Below, piece after piece: positions 17,755 through 27,286 of a stretch of DNA of 64,000 nt; within the stretch, counting starts at the first letter, position 1; each line of letters opens with the position of its first letter. The stretch comes from Salibacterium qingdaonense (lineage in GTDB: Bacteria > Bacillota > Bacilli > Bacillales > Marinococcaceae), in contig NZ_FOTY01000001.1 of NCBI RefSeq assembly GCF_900114715.1, positions 131,286 through 195,285 on the forward strand. The letters run 5' to 3'. The notes below the pieces were generated by a model. The model was not told the origin of the DNA, did no database searches, and was given only the letters and a program-made list of their open reading frames with translations. The translations under genes and the position numbers were made by a program.

Positions 17755-19773
17755 GTGAAAGCGATTTCTGATATTCTTCCCCACATAGCCTATGGCGGCG
17801 ACTATAACCCGGAACAATGGAACGAAAAAGTGTGGTATGAAGATGCGGCTTTGATGCAAAAGGCAGGGGTCAATCTCGTGTCAGTCGGGATATTCAGCTG
17901 GGCGGTGCTTGAAAGAGAAGAGGACAGGTTTGATTTCACCTGGCTGGATAAAGTGATGAACATATTGCATGAACACGGCGTCGGAGTATGTCTTGCGACA
18001 GCAACGGCATCTCCTCCCGCGTGGCTGTCACGGAAATATCCTGAGACGCTGGCGGTTGATGATAAAGGGGTACCGTATTCGTTTGGCTCGCGTCAGCACT
18101 ATTCCCCGAACAGCTCCATTTACCGCCGTGCGGTAAAGAAACTGGTGACGAAGCTGGCAGAGAGGTATAAAGATCATCCAGCGCTGAAGATGTGGCATAT
18201 CAATAATGAATACGGGTGCCACGTGTCTGAATGCTACAGTCAAGATTCACTGGAAGCATTCCATGCCTGGCTCCGCCGTCGTTATCAAACCATCGATACA
18301 TTGAACGAAAAGTGGGGAACAAACTTCTGGAGTCAGCGCTATAATTATTTCGATGATATCACATTCCTGAGTAACACACCGACATTTCCCAATCCCGGTC
18401 AGCAGCTGGATTACAAACGGTTTATGAATGACTCTCTGCTTGAGCTCTATATGGTGGAGAAAAAAATACTTCGCGATATAACTCCGGATGTGCCGGTATT
18501 TACGAACTTCATGTTTGAATTCAAGCCGCTGAATTATTTTTCCTGGGCACCGGAGCTTGATGTTGTTACATGGGATACGTATCCCGATCCACGTGAAGGT
18601 ACACCGGAGGCACATGCCCTGCAGCATGATTTGATGCGGAGTCTGAAACACGGACAGCCGTTTCTCGTGATGGAACAGGTGACAAGTCACGTGAACTGGC
18701 GCGATATTAATGTACCGAAAAAACCTGGAGAGATGCGGTTGTGGAGTTACAGCGCGATAGCCCGGGGCAGTGACGGTATTATGTTTTTCCAGTGGAGGCA
18801 GAGCCGGGCCGGCGCCGAAAAATTCCACGGCGCGATGGTTCCGCATTCGGGGGATGAACAAAGCAGAACGTACCGGGAAGTGCAGCAGCTCGGACAGGAG
18901 CTCAAGCAGCTGGATTCCCTGACCGGCGCCGTTGTGCCGGCGAGAGCAGCCATCATTTTTGACTGGGAGAACTGGTGGGCTGTAGAGATGGAAGGGAAGC
19001 CTCATAACAAGTTGTCCTATCTGGAACAGGTGAAAGCCTATTACCACACGTTTTACAGACGAAATATCGCTGTGGATTTTGTCCAGCCGGGTGGTGATTT
19101 GTCTTCTTACGATCTTGTCGCAGCACCGATGCTGTATATGGTAAAGAACGGAGAAAAGAAAAACCTGGAACAATTTGTAGAGAACGGAGGGACGCTGGTT
19201 GTCAGCTTTTTCAGCGGTATAGTAGATGAAAATGATCGTATTCATCCTGATTACTACCCGGAACCGCTGCGGCACATTCTCGGGATACACGTAGAGGAAT
19301 TTGTCCCCATGGCCGGAGGTGAGTGGAACCAATTATCAGCAGGCACAGACCATTACCGCTGTACCACCTGGAGTGATGTGATACATCTGGAGACTGCAGA
19401 AGCCGCAGCATATTTTACCGAGGACTGGTATCAGGGCAGACCGGCTGTTACGACGAATTCGTACGGAAAAGGGAAAGCAGTGTATGTAGGTACGGAACCT
19501 GAGCAGGCCTTTATTGATGATATTTTAACAGGTTTGATGCGGGAAAAAGGCATAACGGCACCGGCTTCCGCTCCTCCAAATGTAGAAATCGTGGAGCGCA
19601 CATCCGGGAAAGGAAATCACCTTGTTATAGTAAACCATAATCAGGAAGAGGCGCGTATCGAACTGGATTCAGGCCGTTCGTATGTCGATCTTTTGGCTGG
19701 CACAAAGGTGGAAAATGAGGTGATTGTGCAGGCGGTGGATGTACTTGTGCTGCGTCAAACAGAGCAAAAATAA
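17755..19773 (+). CDS. Beta-galactosidase, glycoside hydrolase family 42
   Basis: About 672 residues. GTG 17755 follows AAGGGAGTGA with good spacing and gives the usual N-terminus leading to YGGDYNPEQW; the in-frame ATG at 17731 lies upstream of that site. The acid/base Glu152 is in HINNEYGCHVSEC and the nucleophile Glu307 is in FLVMEQVTSHVNW. The N-terminal TIM barrel (about 10-385) is followed by the trimerisation domain and a small C-terminal beta domain. No signal peptide, so it should cleave imported beta-galactosides such as galactan oligomers. The downstream ABC genes probably supply its substrate. Confidence 0.94.
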   Translation: MKAISDILPHIAYGGDYNPEQWNEKVWYEDAALMQKAGVNLVSVGIFSWAVLEREEDRFDFTWLDKVMNILHEHGVGVCLATATASPPAWLSRKYPETLAVDDKGVPYSFGSRQHYSPNSSIYRRAVKKLVTKLAERYKDHPALKMWHINNEYGCHVSECYSQDSLEAFHAWLRRRYQTIDTLNEKWGTNFWSQRYNYFDDITFLSNTPTFPNPGQQLDYKRFMNDSLLELYMVEKKILRDITPDVPVFTNFMFEFKPLNYFSWAPELDVVTWDTYPDPREGTPEAHALQHDLMRSLKHGQPFLVMEQVTSHVNWRDINVPKKPGEMRLWSYSAIARGSDGIMFFQWRQSRAGAEKFHGAMVPHSGDEQSRTYREVQQLGQELKQLDSLTGAVVPARAAIIFDWENWWAVEMEGKPHNKLSYLEQVKAYYHTFYRRNIAVDFVQPGGDLSSYDLVAAPMLYMVKNGEKKNLEQFVENGGTLVVSFFSGIVDENDRIHPDYYPEPLRHILGIHVEEFVPMAGGEWNQLSAGTDHYRCTTWSDVIHLETAEAAAYFTEDWYQGRPAVTTNSYGKGKAVYVGTEPEQAFIDDILTGLMREKGITAPASAPPNVEIVERTSGKGNHLVIVNHNQEEARIELDSGRSYVDLLAGTKVENEVIVQAVDVLVLRQTEQK

Positions 19774-19870
19774 AAACGAATAAACACAACGATTAAAAAT
19801 GTGTTACTTTTCAAAATATAGTTAACATTTGTTATATACTTTTTATTTTCGAAAGCGCCTATAATGGAAA

Positions 19871-19884
19871 TGTAAGCACTTACA
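19871..19884. promoter_or_regulatory. cre-like/LacI-type palindrome upstream of the ABC binding protein
   Basis: TGTAAGCACTTACA is a near-perfect palindrome only 20 bases from the start codon. It resembles cre (CcpA) and LacI-family operators. A possible -10 element TATAAT (19860-19865) precedes it, so the site would lie at the transcription start. Confidence 0.5.
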
Positions 19885-19903
19885 AAAAAGAGGGGGACTG
19901 GTG

Positions 19904-21223
19904 TTGAGAAAATGGAAAAAGTGGGCCGCTGTTTCACTTTTGACAGTAATGGCTGCCGGATGTAGTCCAGGGGGGCCGGATGAAACCAGTGATGCAGGAG
20001 CTGATGGGGAAAGTTCAGGTGAAGGGCAGACTTCCATACGGTTTTCCTGGTGGGGAAATGATGAGCGCCATGATTTGACGCAGGAAATGCTGGATTTGTT
20101 TGAAGAAGAGCATCCGGATATTACGGTGGAAGCGGAATTCACCGGCTGGGACAGCTACTGGGAAAGACTGACGACCCAGGCAGCCGGAAGCAATCTTCCG
20201 GCAGTGGTGCAGATGGATAATTCCAAACTCACAGAATATATCTCCAATGGTCTGGCTCTCGATCTGAATACGATGATTGAAGAAGGAACCATTAACATGG
20301 AAGATGTCAATGATGTGTATCAGGATATGCTCGTCGTGGATGGAAGTACCTATGCAATATCAGGAGGCTCCAACGGTCTTGCCACGATTTATAATCAGGA
20401 TTTGTTTGAAGAATATGATATAAACCTGGAACCAGGGTACACGTATGAAGAACTGGGAGAGGAAATGGCCCGTGTATCGGAAGCAGAGGGAGAAGGTTTC
20501 TGGGGTTATGACTTTGTGAAGGCAGATTATGAAACATTCCGCCATTATGCCCGCCAGTTTGATCAGCACTTCTATAACGAAGATGGCACAAGTGTAGGCT
20601 TTGAAGCAGAGGTGCTCGAGGGCTTTCTTACGACCGTGACTACGTGGATAGATGAAGGTGTTGCCACACCATATGATGTGACGGCGGAAGTTAATGAGAG
20701 CGGCGAATCTATGGTTGCCAATGAAGAAGCAGCAATGGCAAGCGCGGCAAGTAATGGTCTCGTTGGGGTTCAGACACTTGCTGAAGCAGACCTTGGCTTG
20801 AATGTTATGCCGAGTGCTTCGGATGGAGAAAAATCAGGAAACTGGGTGCGTCCGAGCATGTCCTTTATGATCTCCAGCAATGTCAGTGAAGCGAAGCAGG
20901 AAGCCGCCGCCGAGCTCATTGATTTTATTACCAACAATCAGGAAGCCAATGAAATTCTACGGGCGGAACGCGGGGTTCCAATCGCTGCTTCCGTAAGAGA
21001 AAGCCTGGCTGGTCAGGTGGATCCAACAGTTCAGGAAACATTTGAATTTCTTGAGGTGCTGGAAGAGAGAGCCGGGGATCCGGAACCACTGCCGCCTCCT
21101 GGAGAATCTGAAGTCCGGGCTGCCTTTGACCGGATGCTGGAAAGCGTGAAATACGATGAAATGTTGATAGAAGAAGGAATCGACAGCTTTATGCAGGAAG
21201 CGGATCAGATTTTAAATCAATAG
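19904..21223 (+). CDS. Extracellular sugar-binding lipoprotein of an ABC importer
   Basis: About 439 residues. TTG 19904 has the better spacing from GAGGGGG, but GTG 19901 is possible. The signal peptide has the lipobox MAAGC, followed by a Gly/Asp/Glu/Ser-rich linker. The mature part is a family 1 solute-binding protein (TSIRFSWWGNDERHDLTQEML at its start, with many acidic residues). The organisation binding protein, two permeases, YesL-like protein, YesM/YesN matches Bacillus loci for pectin-derived oligosaccharides. Given the adjacent GH42, galacto-oligosaccharides are the likeliest cargo. Confidence 0.9.
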   Translation: MRKWKKWAAVSLLTVMAAGCSPGGPDETSDAGADGESSGEGQTSIRFSWWGNDERHDLTQEMLDLFEEEHPDITVEAEFTGWDSYWERLTTQAAGSNLPAVVQMDNSKLTEYISNGLALDLNTMIEEGTINMEDVNDVYQDMLVVDGSTYAISGGSNGLATIYNQDLFEEYDINLEPGYTYEELGEEMARVSEAEGEGFWGYDFVKADYETFRHYARQFDQHFYNEDGTSVGFEAEVLEGFLTTVTTWIDEGVATPYDVTAEVNESGESMVANEEAAMASAASNGLVGVQTLAEADLGLNVMPSASDGEKSGNWVRPSMSFMISSNVSEAKQEAAAELIDFITNNQEANEILRAERGVPIAASVRESLAGQVDPTVQETFEFLEVLEERAGDPEPLPPPGESEVRAAFDRMLESVKYDEMLIEEGIDSFMQEADQILNQ

Positions 21224-21276
21224 TTACAGCGGCGCCGGGCGAATAGTTTTCAAAGAAGAAAAAAGGCGTTGAATAT

Positions 21277-21308
21277 AAAGGCGGGCTCATAATGGCGGGT
21301 CTGCCTTT
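21277..21308 (+). terminator. Intercistronic hairpin between binding protein and permease genes
   Basis: AAAGGC plus GGGCTC pairs with GGGTCT plus GCCTTT (12 bp, four G-U pairs, 8-base loop), followed by a T-rich stretch. Such a stem could protect the upstream mRNA end or partly terminate, giving more binding protein than permease. Confidence 0.5.
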
Positions 21309-21364
21309 CTCTTTTGCTTTTTGCATCGGTACAGACGTGAATGAATGGTATAGGAGAGGTGATT

Positions 21365-22303
21365 ATGAAAACGAGTGAACCGTTGACAGAGAAAGAAATC
21401 ACGCCTGAATTTGTAGAAAAAGAACGGAAAAGAAGAAACCTGCGGGAGTCGCTCACAGGGTACGCGATGATTTCGCCGTGGCTGATCGGTTTTTTTGGAT
21501 TGATTATCGGCCCGATGATTTATTCTTTTATTCTGTCTTTCACCGACTATGATATGTTAAGTGCCCCGCAGTGGACTGGTTTTTCCAATTACGTGGAACT
21601 TTTCACAAATGATCCCAGGTTTATTCAATCGCTGCAGGCGACATTCACCTTTGTTGTGATTGCCATTCCATTGAAACTCGCCTTTTCGTTATTTTTGGCG
21701 CTTTTGTTTAACACCGGCAGGAAGGGTTCGGGAATATTTACGACCATTTATTATGTACCCTCCATTATCGGCGGGAGTGTGGCTATATCTGTTGTATGGC
21801 GGCAGATGTTCGGCAGAGACGGTGCCGTCAATACGATGCTGGATGCCTGGGGGCTCGATACGATCAGCTTCTTCGGGAATTCTTCTGCAGCGATGTCCAT
21901 CCTGATTATTTTGATCGTGTGGCAGTTTGGTGCGCCGATGATTATTTTCCTTGCCGGGCTGCGCCAGATTCCCGATGATTTGTATGAAGCAGCCAGTGTA
22001 GACGGCGCGGGAATGATAAGGAAGTTTATAAAAGTTACGATTCCGATGCTCACGCCGATTATATTTTTCAATCTCGTGATGGAAACCATCAATGGCTTTA
22101 TGACATTTACGCAGGCTTTCCTTATTACGGGCGGCGGACCACGGGATTCCACCCTGTTCTACGCCGTGTACCTTTATGAAGTCGCTTTTGAATTTCTGAA
22201 CATGGGATACGCGTCAGCGATGGCATGGATTTTATTGGTTATAATCGGCGCCTTTACGCTTCTCATCTTCAAATCTTCCACGTTCTGGGTCCATTATGAT
22301 TAA
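21365..22303 (+). CDS. ABC sugar transporter permease (MalF/UgpA type)
   Basis: 312 residues, ATG 21365 after AGGAGAGG; an in-frame ATG 24 bases upstream has no site. Six hydrophobic segments follow a cytoplasmic N-terminus, and the EAA loop that contacts the ATPase is YEAASVDGAGMIRKFIKVTIP. It pairs with the next permease. No ATPase is encoded nearby, so a shared MsmX-type ATPase is expected. Confidence 0.92.
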   Translation: MKTSEPLTEKEITPEFVEKERKRRNLRESLTGYAMISPWLIGFFGLIIGPMIYSFILSFTDYDMLSAPQWTGFSNYVELFTNDPRFIQSLQATFTFVVIAIPLKLAFSLFLALLFNTGRKGSGIFTTIYYVPSIIGGSVAISVVWRQMFGRDGAVNTMLDAWGLDTISFFGNSSAAMSILIILIVWQFGAPMIIFLAGLRQIPDDLYEAASVDGAGMIRKFIKVTIPMLTPIIFFNLVMETINGFMTFTQAFLITGGGPRDSTLFYAVYLYEVAFEFLNMGYASAMAWILLVIIGAFTLLIFKSSTFWVHYD

Positions 22304-22323
22304 TAAGAAAGGAAGGAAAGACG

Positions 22324-23166
22324 ATGAATAGACGAACCACACTCTCTGATGTCATCTATTATATCTTTGTCATTGCTTTCAGCTTCTTGATGCTGTATCC
22401 CATACTGTGGATGTTCGGTACTTCGTTTAAGCCGGAGACCGAAGTCTTTTCCAACGCTGCATCCCTTATTCCGATGGACTGGGACTGGCTGAACTATCCA
22501 GAAGGATGGGACGGCTTCGGGGGAGTTGGTTTTGATGTGTTTTTCCGTAATTCCCTGTTTGTCACGGGGAGTGTTGTGATTGGATCTTTGTTATCGTGCA
22601 GTATTGTCGCTTACGGGTTTGCCCGGATTAATTTCAGGTTCCGGAAGCTTTTATTTGCGTGTCTGATTTCCACTGTTTTGCTTCCCATTCAGATTATACT
22701 CGTTCCACAGTATCTTTTGTTTGAACAGCTGAACTGGGTCAACACGTTTTATCCGCTGATTGTTCCGCACTTTCTCGGGGGAACGCCGTTTTTCATCTTT
22801 CTGCTTATACAATTCATCCGCGGCATTCCGCGTGAACTGGATGAAGCCGCGATTATTGATGGTTGTTCGAGGTTCGGGGTGTTCTGGAGGATTGTACTGC
22901 CGATGCTTAAGCCCGCGCTGGTGACTGTAGCCATTTTTGCTTTCATGTGGTCCTGGGATGACTTTCTGACACCTCTTATTTATCTGAACAGTGTCGAAAT
23001 TCAGACTGTGTCACTCGGTCTGCGGAACTTTATGGATGCAGAGGCCGGTACTTCGTGGGGGCCGCTTCTGGCGATGTCTTCTTTGTCTTTACTCCCGCAG
23101 TTTATTTTGTTTTTGTTCTTCCAGCGCTACTTGGTAGAAGGAATTGCAACGACTGGTATCAAATAA
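22324..23166 (+). CDS. ABC sugar transporter permease (MalG/UgpE type)
   Basis: 280 residues with six membrane segments. The EAA motif is DEAAIIDGCSRFGVFWRIVLP. The C-terminus ends FFQRYLVEGIATTGIK, as is normal for carbohydrate uptake family 1 permeases. It begins 20 bases after the first permease gene. Confidence 0.92.
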   Translation: MNRRTTLSDVIYYIFVIAFSFLMLYPILWMFGTSFKPETEVFSNAASLIPMDWDWLNYPEGWDGFGGVGFDVFFRNSLFVTGSVVIGSLLSCSIVAYGFARINFRFRKLLFACLISTVLLPIQIILVPQYLLFEQLNWVNTFYPLIVPHFLGGTPFFIFLLIQFIRGIPRELDEAAIIDGCSRFGVFWRIVLPMLKPALVTVAIFAFMWSWDDFLTPLIYLNSVEIQTVSLGLRNFMDAEAGTSWGPLLAMSSLSLLPQFILFLFFQRYLVEGIATTGIK

Positions 23167-23184
23167 GTATAAAGGGTGAAGAAA

Positions 23185-23817
23185 ATGATCGAACGGTTGG
23201 GGAACGGGGCTTTTTCGATTTGCGAATGGCTGGCACGTCTTGCGGTTATCAATATGTTCTGGCTTCTCTTTACAGCGGCAGGGCTGGGATTGTTTGGCTG
23301 GGCTCCTGCGACAGCTGCCGCATTTGCGGTGATGCGCAGTGCCTTTTTGAATGGCGGGCTGGCTGATCAGGATACACGCTCGGTGTTCCGGGAGTTCAAA
23401 TCCGTCTTTCAAAACGAGTTTGTTCCAGCGAACATTATAGGATTTCTGCTCTTGTGGGGAGGAGCCCTGCTTATTTTGAGCGGCTGGTCGATGGAAGCGA
23501 TGGAAGTCTCCCTGCTCCCTCGTCTGGTTCTCATCGGTGCAGCCTCCATGTTCCTGCTCGTGCTGCTTCTCGTTTTTCCGGTACGCACCCACATGGAAAC
23601 ATCGATTCAGGGCGCGGTCCGGTATTCCCTGATGATCGGTCTTGCTAATCTTCCTTCCATGTTTATCGTATTGATTTCAGTGGCTCTGATGCTCGTACTT
23701 TTTGTCATGATTCCCGGCGTTCTTGTGTTTTATGGAGCAAGTCTGCCTGCGGCGGCTGTGATGTTTATGAGTCTGAAAATCTTTTCGAAAACAGGTTTGA
23801 ATCCGATTTCCTATTAA
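23185..23817 (+). CDS. YesL-like DUF624 membrane protein
   Basis: About 210 residues with four to five hydrophobic segments. The N-terminus (ERLGNGAFSICEWLARLAVINMFWLLFTAAGL) matches the DUF624/YesL pattern. The function is not established. The family is repeatedly encoded beside oligosaccharide ABC importers in Bacillus and relatives, as here; a second copy lies at 45380-46024 beside the arabinan importer. Start ATG 23185 fits AAAGGG better than the GTG three codons upstream. Confidence 0.85.
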   Translation: MIERLGNGAFSICEWLARLAVINMFWLLFTAAGLGLFGWAPATAAAFAVMRSAFLNGGLADQDTRSVFREFKSVFQNEFVPANIIGFLLLWGGALLILSGWSMEAMEVSLLPRLVLIGAASMFLLVLLLVFPVRTHMETSIQGAVRYSLMIGLANLPSMFIVLISVALMLVLFVMIPGVLVFYGASLPAAAVMFMSLKIFSKTGLNPISY

Positions 23818-23846
23818 AAAACAGCAGATGAAGCGGAGCTGACACG

Positions 23847-25646
23847 ATGGAATTGTTTAAAAAATATAAAATCCAGAATATATTTTTTATAAGCTTTTTT
23901 CTGTTTGTGACGGTTCTGCTTGTGATCATTATCTATGTTACCTACCATTTGTCGGCACGGGAAAATATCACCACAACCATGGCACACCAGGAAGAAAAAC
24001 TGAAACTGCTCGGGGAGGATTTGAGCAGCGAGCTGACCAATTACCATGAAACATCCATCGGGATGTCCCGCCAGAATGCATTTCATGATCTGCTCCACGG
24101 GGCGGGAGGCAGCGAATATGAGAAACGCCGCCTGCGCTCCTCCATGAATCTTGACTTTTCCAATATTACGTACAGTGTGCCGGGCCTTCATTCTGTTTCC
24201 ATTTATATGAAGGAACCTCCAGTGAGCGGACCGCATCCTGTCCGTTATCATTCTTTTTCGGCACTGCCGGGAAGCTGGAAAGAAAAATTGAAAAATACGA
24301 GCTCGACATGGCTGGGAGAAAGAAGTGTGCAGCTCTCCTTTAACTTCGAAAATGAAGAAGTGGTCAGTTACGGAAGAAATGTCTACTCAGCCAGTGGAGA
24401 ACTGCAGGCTGTATTAGTACTCAACATCAGAATATCATTCATTCAGGAATGGATGCAGAACCGGAGTGAAAGGTCCCGCTTGATGCTGATGGATGGGGAA
24501 ACATCGGTATTATCCCGTACCACCTCTTTGTCGATACCGGCCGAAACGAGAGACTATATGGAAGAGACCGCCATGCGTTTTCAGGAAGAAAACGGACTCA
24601 CGGATACAGCCGCCAGACAGGAGGGGCACCTGGTCGTTTCCGCGGCTGTTCCATCGGCGGACTGGACGTTGATCGAAGTTACACCGATGGAGGAATTGAC
24701 GGCAGGAAGCCGGGAACTAACGGGCTGGCTGTTGTTGATCGGTGCGGTATCCGTTGTTGCTGCTTTTTTTGCCACGTTGTATCTGACAAAACGATTCACA
24801 GACCCAATCGTGTATTTAACCAAGGTTTTAAATCAATATCCACTGAAGAGTATCCCGGCAGAACTTCCCGATGACTACCAAAACGAATTCGGGCAGCTGT
24901 TCCAGGGATACCGGCAGTTAATGTACCGCAGTGACATGCTGTATCAGTCGTTAATTGATAATAACAGACGGCAGCGTAAAGCGGAGATACGGGCCCTTCA
25001 GGCTAATATCAATCCCCATTTTCTGTATAATACATTAGATCAGCTGAATTGGAGAGCCATGGAGCGCGGCGATGACGATATGAGCCGGATGATGGAACTG
25101 CTCGGCAGCATGCTGCGGATTGGATTGTCAAAAGGGGAAAGCATCATTTCTGTGCAGCAGGAAATTGACTATGTGCACCATTACCTTGAGCTGCAGAAAA
25201 TCAAAATGGAGGACAGTCTTTCTTATGAAGTCATCATAGACGCGTCTGTTGAAACCTATTATATTCCAAAACTGACGTTGCAGCCGTTTGTCGAAAACGC
25301 GGTCATACACGGTCGCCCCGATACCGGCGAAGGAGTCATTAAGCTGACTGTCTCCGAAACGGCAGGCAGCATGCGCTTTGACATAACGGATAATGGTCCG
25401 GGTCTTTCATCAGACTCCGCCTCGTCCACCATTAATGCGGGAGGATACGGCATCAGAAATGTGAAAGAAAGACTGCATCTCTATTTCGGGCAGGAAGCTG
25501 TGATTTCCCTGCAGAATCAAAGTGATGGCGGTGCCGCTGCCGTCATTTCCATACCGAAAATTCAGGATACGTCTTTTTTTGATCAGAGCGACGAACACTA
25601 TCTTGAACTCGAAAGGGAGAGAGGCGCAAAATGTGGAAAATCGTAA
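23847..25646 (+). CDS. Two-component sensor histidine kinase, YesM family
   Basis: 599 residues. A membrane segment at about 10-33, an extracellular sensor region to about 287, a second membrane segment (about 288-312), a HAMP-like region and then the kinase. The phosphorylated His is in IRALQANINPHFLYNTLDQLN, and the ATP-binding boxes are QPFVENAVIHG, ITDNGPGLS and GYGIRNVKERLHLYFG. These kinases sense extracellular sugars or their binding proteins and phosphorylate a YesN-type regulator. The end overlaps the regulator gene by 16 bases. Confidence 0.93.
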   Translation: MELFKKYKIQNIFFISFFLFVTVLLVIIIYVTYHLSARENITTTMAHQEEKLKLLGEDLSSELTNYHETSIGMSRQNAFHDLLHGAGGSEYEKRRLRSSMNLDFSNITYSVPGLHSVSIYMKEPPVSGPHPVRYHSFSALPGSWKEKLKNTSSTWLGERSVQLSFNFENEEVVSYGRNVYSASGELQAVLVLNIRISFIQEWMQNRSERSRLMLMDGETSVLSRTTSLSIPAETRDYMEETAMRFQEENGLTDTAARQEGHLVVSAAVPSADWTLIEVTPMEELTAGSRELTGWLLLIGAVSVVAAFFATLYLTKRFTDPIVYLTKVLNQYPLKSIPAELPDDYQNEFGQLFQGYRQLMYRSDMLYQSLIDNNRRQRKAEIRALQANINPHFLYNTLDQLNWRAMERGDDDMSRMMELLGSMLRIGLSKGESIISVQQEIDYVHHYLELQKIKMEDSLSYEVIIDASVETYYIPKLTLQPFVENAVIHGRPDTGEGVIKLTVSETAGSMRFDITDNGPGLSSDSASSTINAGGYGIRNVKERLHLYFGQEAVISLQNQSDGGAAAVISIPKIQDTSFFDQSDEHYLELERERGAKCGKS

Positions 25647-27250
25647 TCATTGATGATGAAGACAAAGTGCTTCGCGGGATGAAACGAATTGTGCCATGGG
25701 AAGCGTTGAACTGCGAGTGGAGCGGGGAAGCTAAAAACGGACAGCAGGGGCTTGAGGTGATCCGCAGGGTGCAGCCGGACCTGGTTATTACCGATGTATA
25801 CATGCCGGTAAAAAATGGACTGGATATGGTGGAAGAACTCCGAAACGAGGGATACGAAGGCCGGGTTGTCATATTGAGCGGGTACAGTGATTTTGAATAT
25901 GCCAGAAAAGCGATGCGTCTTGATATTGACGATTATCTGTCCAAACCGGCATCCCGGACCACCATTGAAGAAGTGCTGAAAAATGTAGTGGCCCGTCTTG
26001 AAGAACGTACGATGGAGAAGCTTCAGTTTCTCGAACTGCGGAAAAAGGTTCAATGGTATGAGCCGCTTATTGAAAAGGAATGGATCAAGTCGATTGTGAC
26101 GGGAACGAGTATGGGGACAGATCCTCCGGAAGCTCTGCAGCCGCTCTTAAAGCAGTGGGAGAAGCAGGATCACTTTATCATACTCCTCACCTATACGAAT
26201 CAGCTGGAAGAATCCGATCTTTTCCAGAAAGACTGGTATTTGTTCCGTTTTGCCGCGGGCAATGTCATCAAGGAAGCGGTGCGGCAGCGGTTCCTTGATT
26301 TTGAGTTTATTGAATGCCATACGCACCAGACGGCGTTGTTCGTTCATGTTCCAAAGGGTTTCCAGGATGAAGAAAACATGCGTGAAACCGTAAAACAGGA
26401 GGTGAAGGAGAGTCTGCGGATCTACCTTCACCTTGACGTTATCATCACCTTCAGTTCCTTCACCGGGAACTGGGCCGACATTCATACGTCCACAAAAGAA
26501 GCAATCGAACATCTCCCGCTCCGATCGGATGTGCCGCTTCTTCCGGAAGTCAAAGAAGAGACAGGCTGGACAGGACAACTGCCGGTATTAACCGATTCGA
26601 TGGAATGGAATCAGCAGCTCTCTTCTGCCATCCGCTATGCAGATGAGGGAAAGGCGTGCACGATCATTGACGGTTTATTCGAAAAGCTGCGGCATGAAAC
26701 GTTCCATCAGCCATCCGCTGTTCATCTTGGCATCGAAATGTGGACGATGATGACCTATGCGTTGTTTGATATCGGCATCCGGATCCGTGACATGTTTCCG
26801 GAGCATTTCGACATATACAGCGTGCTGTCCAGGCAGCAGTCCTGGGAAGGCACGGCTTCTGAACTGAAAGAGATTGTCATGAAAATCTGCCATCACCAGA
26901 AATGGGATGAAAACCTGAAGCACCGGCAGCTGGTAGAGCAGATGACAGCTTTTGTCCAGGAACGGCTTCATGAAAACATCACACTTCATGATTTATCAGA
27001 TGAACTATTCATTTCCCGGAACTATTTAGGCAGGATCTTTAAGAAAGTGGCGGGCGAATCGTTCAAAGATTATCTGACAAGGGTAAGGATGGAAAAAGCA
27101 AGCAATATGATTCAGGAGGGGCACTATTTAATCTATGAAATCGCGGAGAGAGTAGGGTACGGGAACCCGGCCTACTTTTCAAGCCTGTTTAAAAAATATA
27201 CCGGATATACCCCGACTGAACTGATTCAAAAAAGAACCGTCGGGCAGTAA
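25631..27250 (+). CDS. Two-component response regulator, YesN family with AraC-type DNA-binding domain
   Basis: 539 residues. The receiver domain (1-120) has the acidic pocket IIDDED, phospho-acceptor Asp55 in VITDVYMP, and Lys in YLSKPAS. A long central region (about 130-420) links to the C-terminal AraC domain with two helix-turn-helix motifs (DLSDELFISRNYLGRIFKKV and IAERVGYGNPAYFSSLFKKYTG). With the kinase it probably activates the GH42/ABC genes upstream. Confidence 0.93.
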   Translation: MWKIVIIDDEDKVLRGMKRIVPWEALNCEWSGEAKNGQQGLEVIRRVQPDLVITDVYMPVKNGLDMVEELRNEGYEGRVVILSGYSDFEYARKAMRLDIDDYLSKPASRTTIEEVLKNVVARLEERTMEKLQFLELRKKVQWYEPLIEKEWIKSIVTGTSMGTDPPEALQPLLKQWEKQDHFIILLTYTNQLEESDLFQKDWYLFRFAAGNVIKEAVRQRFLDFEFIECHTHQTALFVHVPKGFQDEENMRETVKQEVKESLRIYLHLDVIITFSSFTGNWADIHTSTKEAIEHLPLRSDVPLLPEVKEETGWTGQLPVLTDSMEWNQQLSSAIRYADEGKACTIIDGLFEKLRHETFHQPSAVHLGIEMWTMMTYALFDIGIRIRDMFPEHFDIYSVLSRQQSWEGTASELKEIVMKICHHQKWDENLKHRQLVEQMTAFVQERLHENITLHDLSDELFISRNYLGRIFKKVAGESFKDYLTRVRMEKASNMIQEGHYLIYEIAERVGYGNPAYFSSLFKKYTGYTPTELIQKRTVGQ

Positions 27251-27286
27251 AGACAATCCCCGCGTTAACATAGTACCCATTTCATA

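Noticed and set aside
18247-19332. 361-codon minus-strand frame opposite GH42
   Set aside because: Shadow of the GH42 gene; no recognisable motif.
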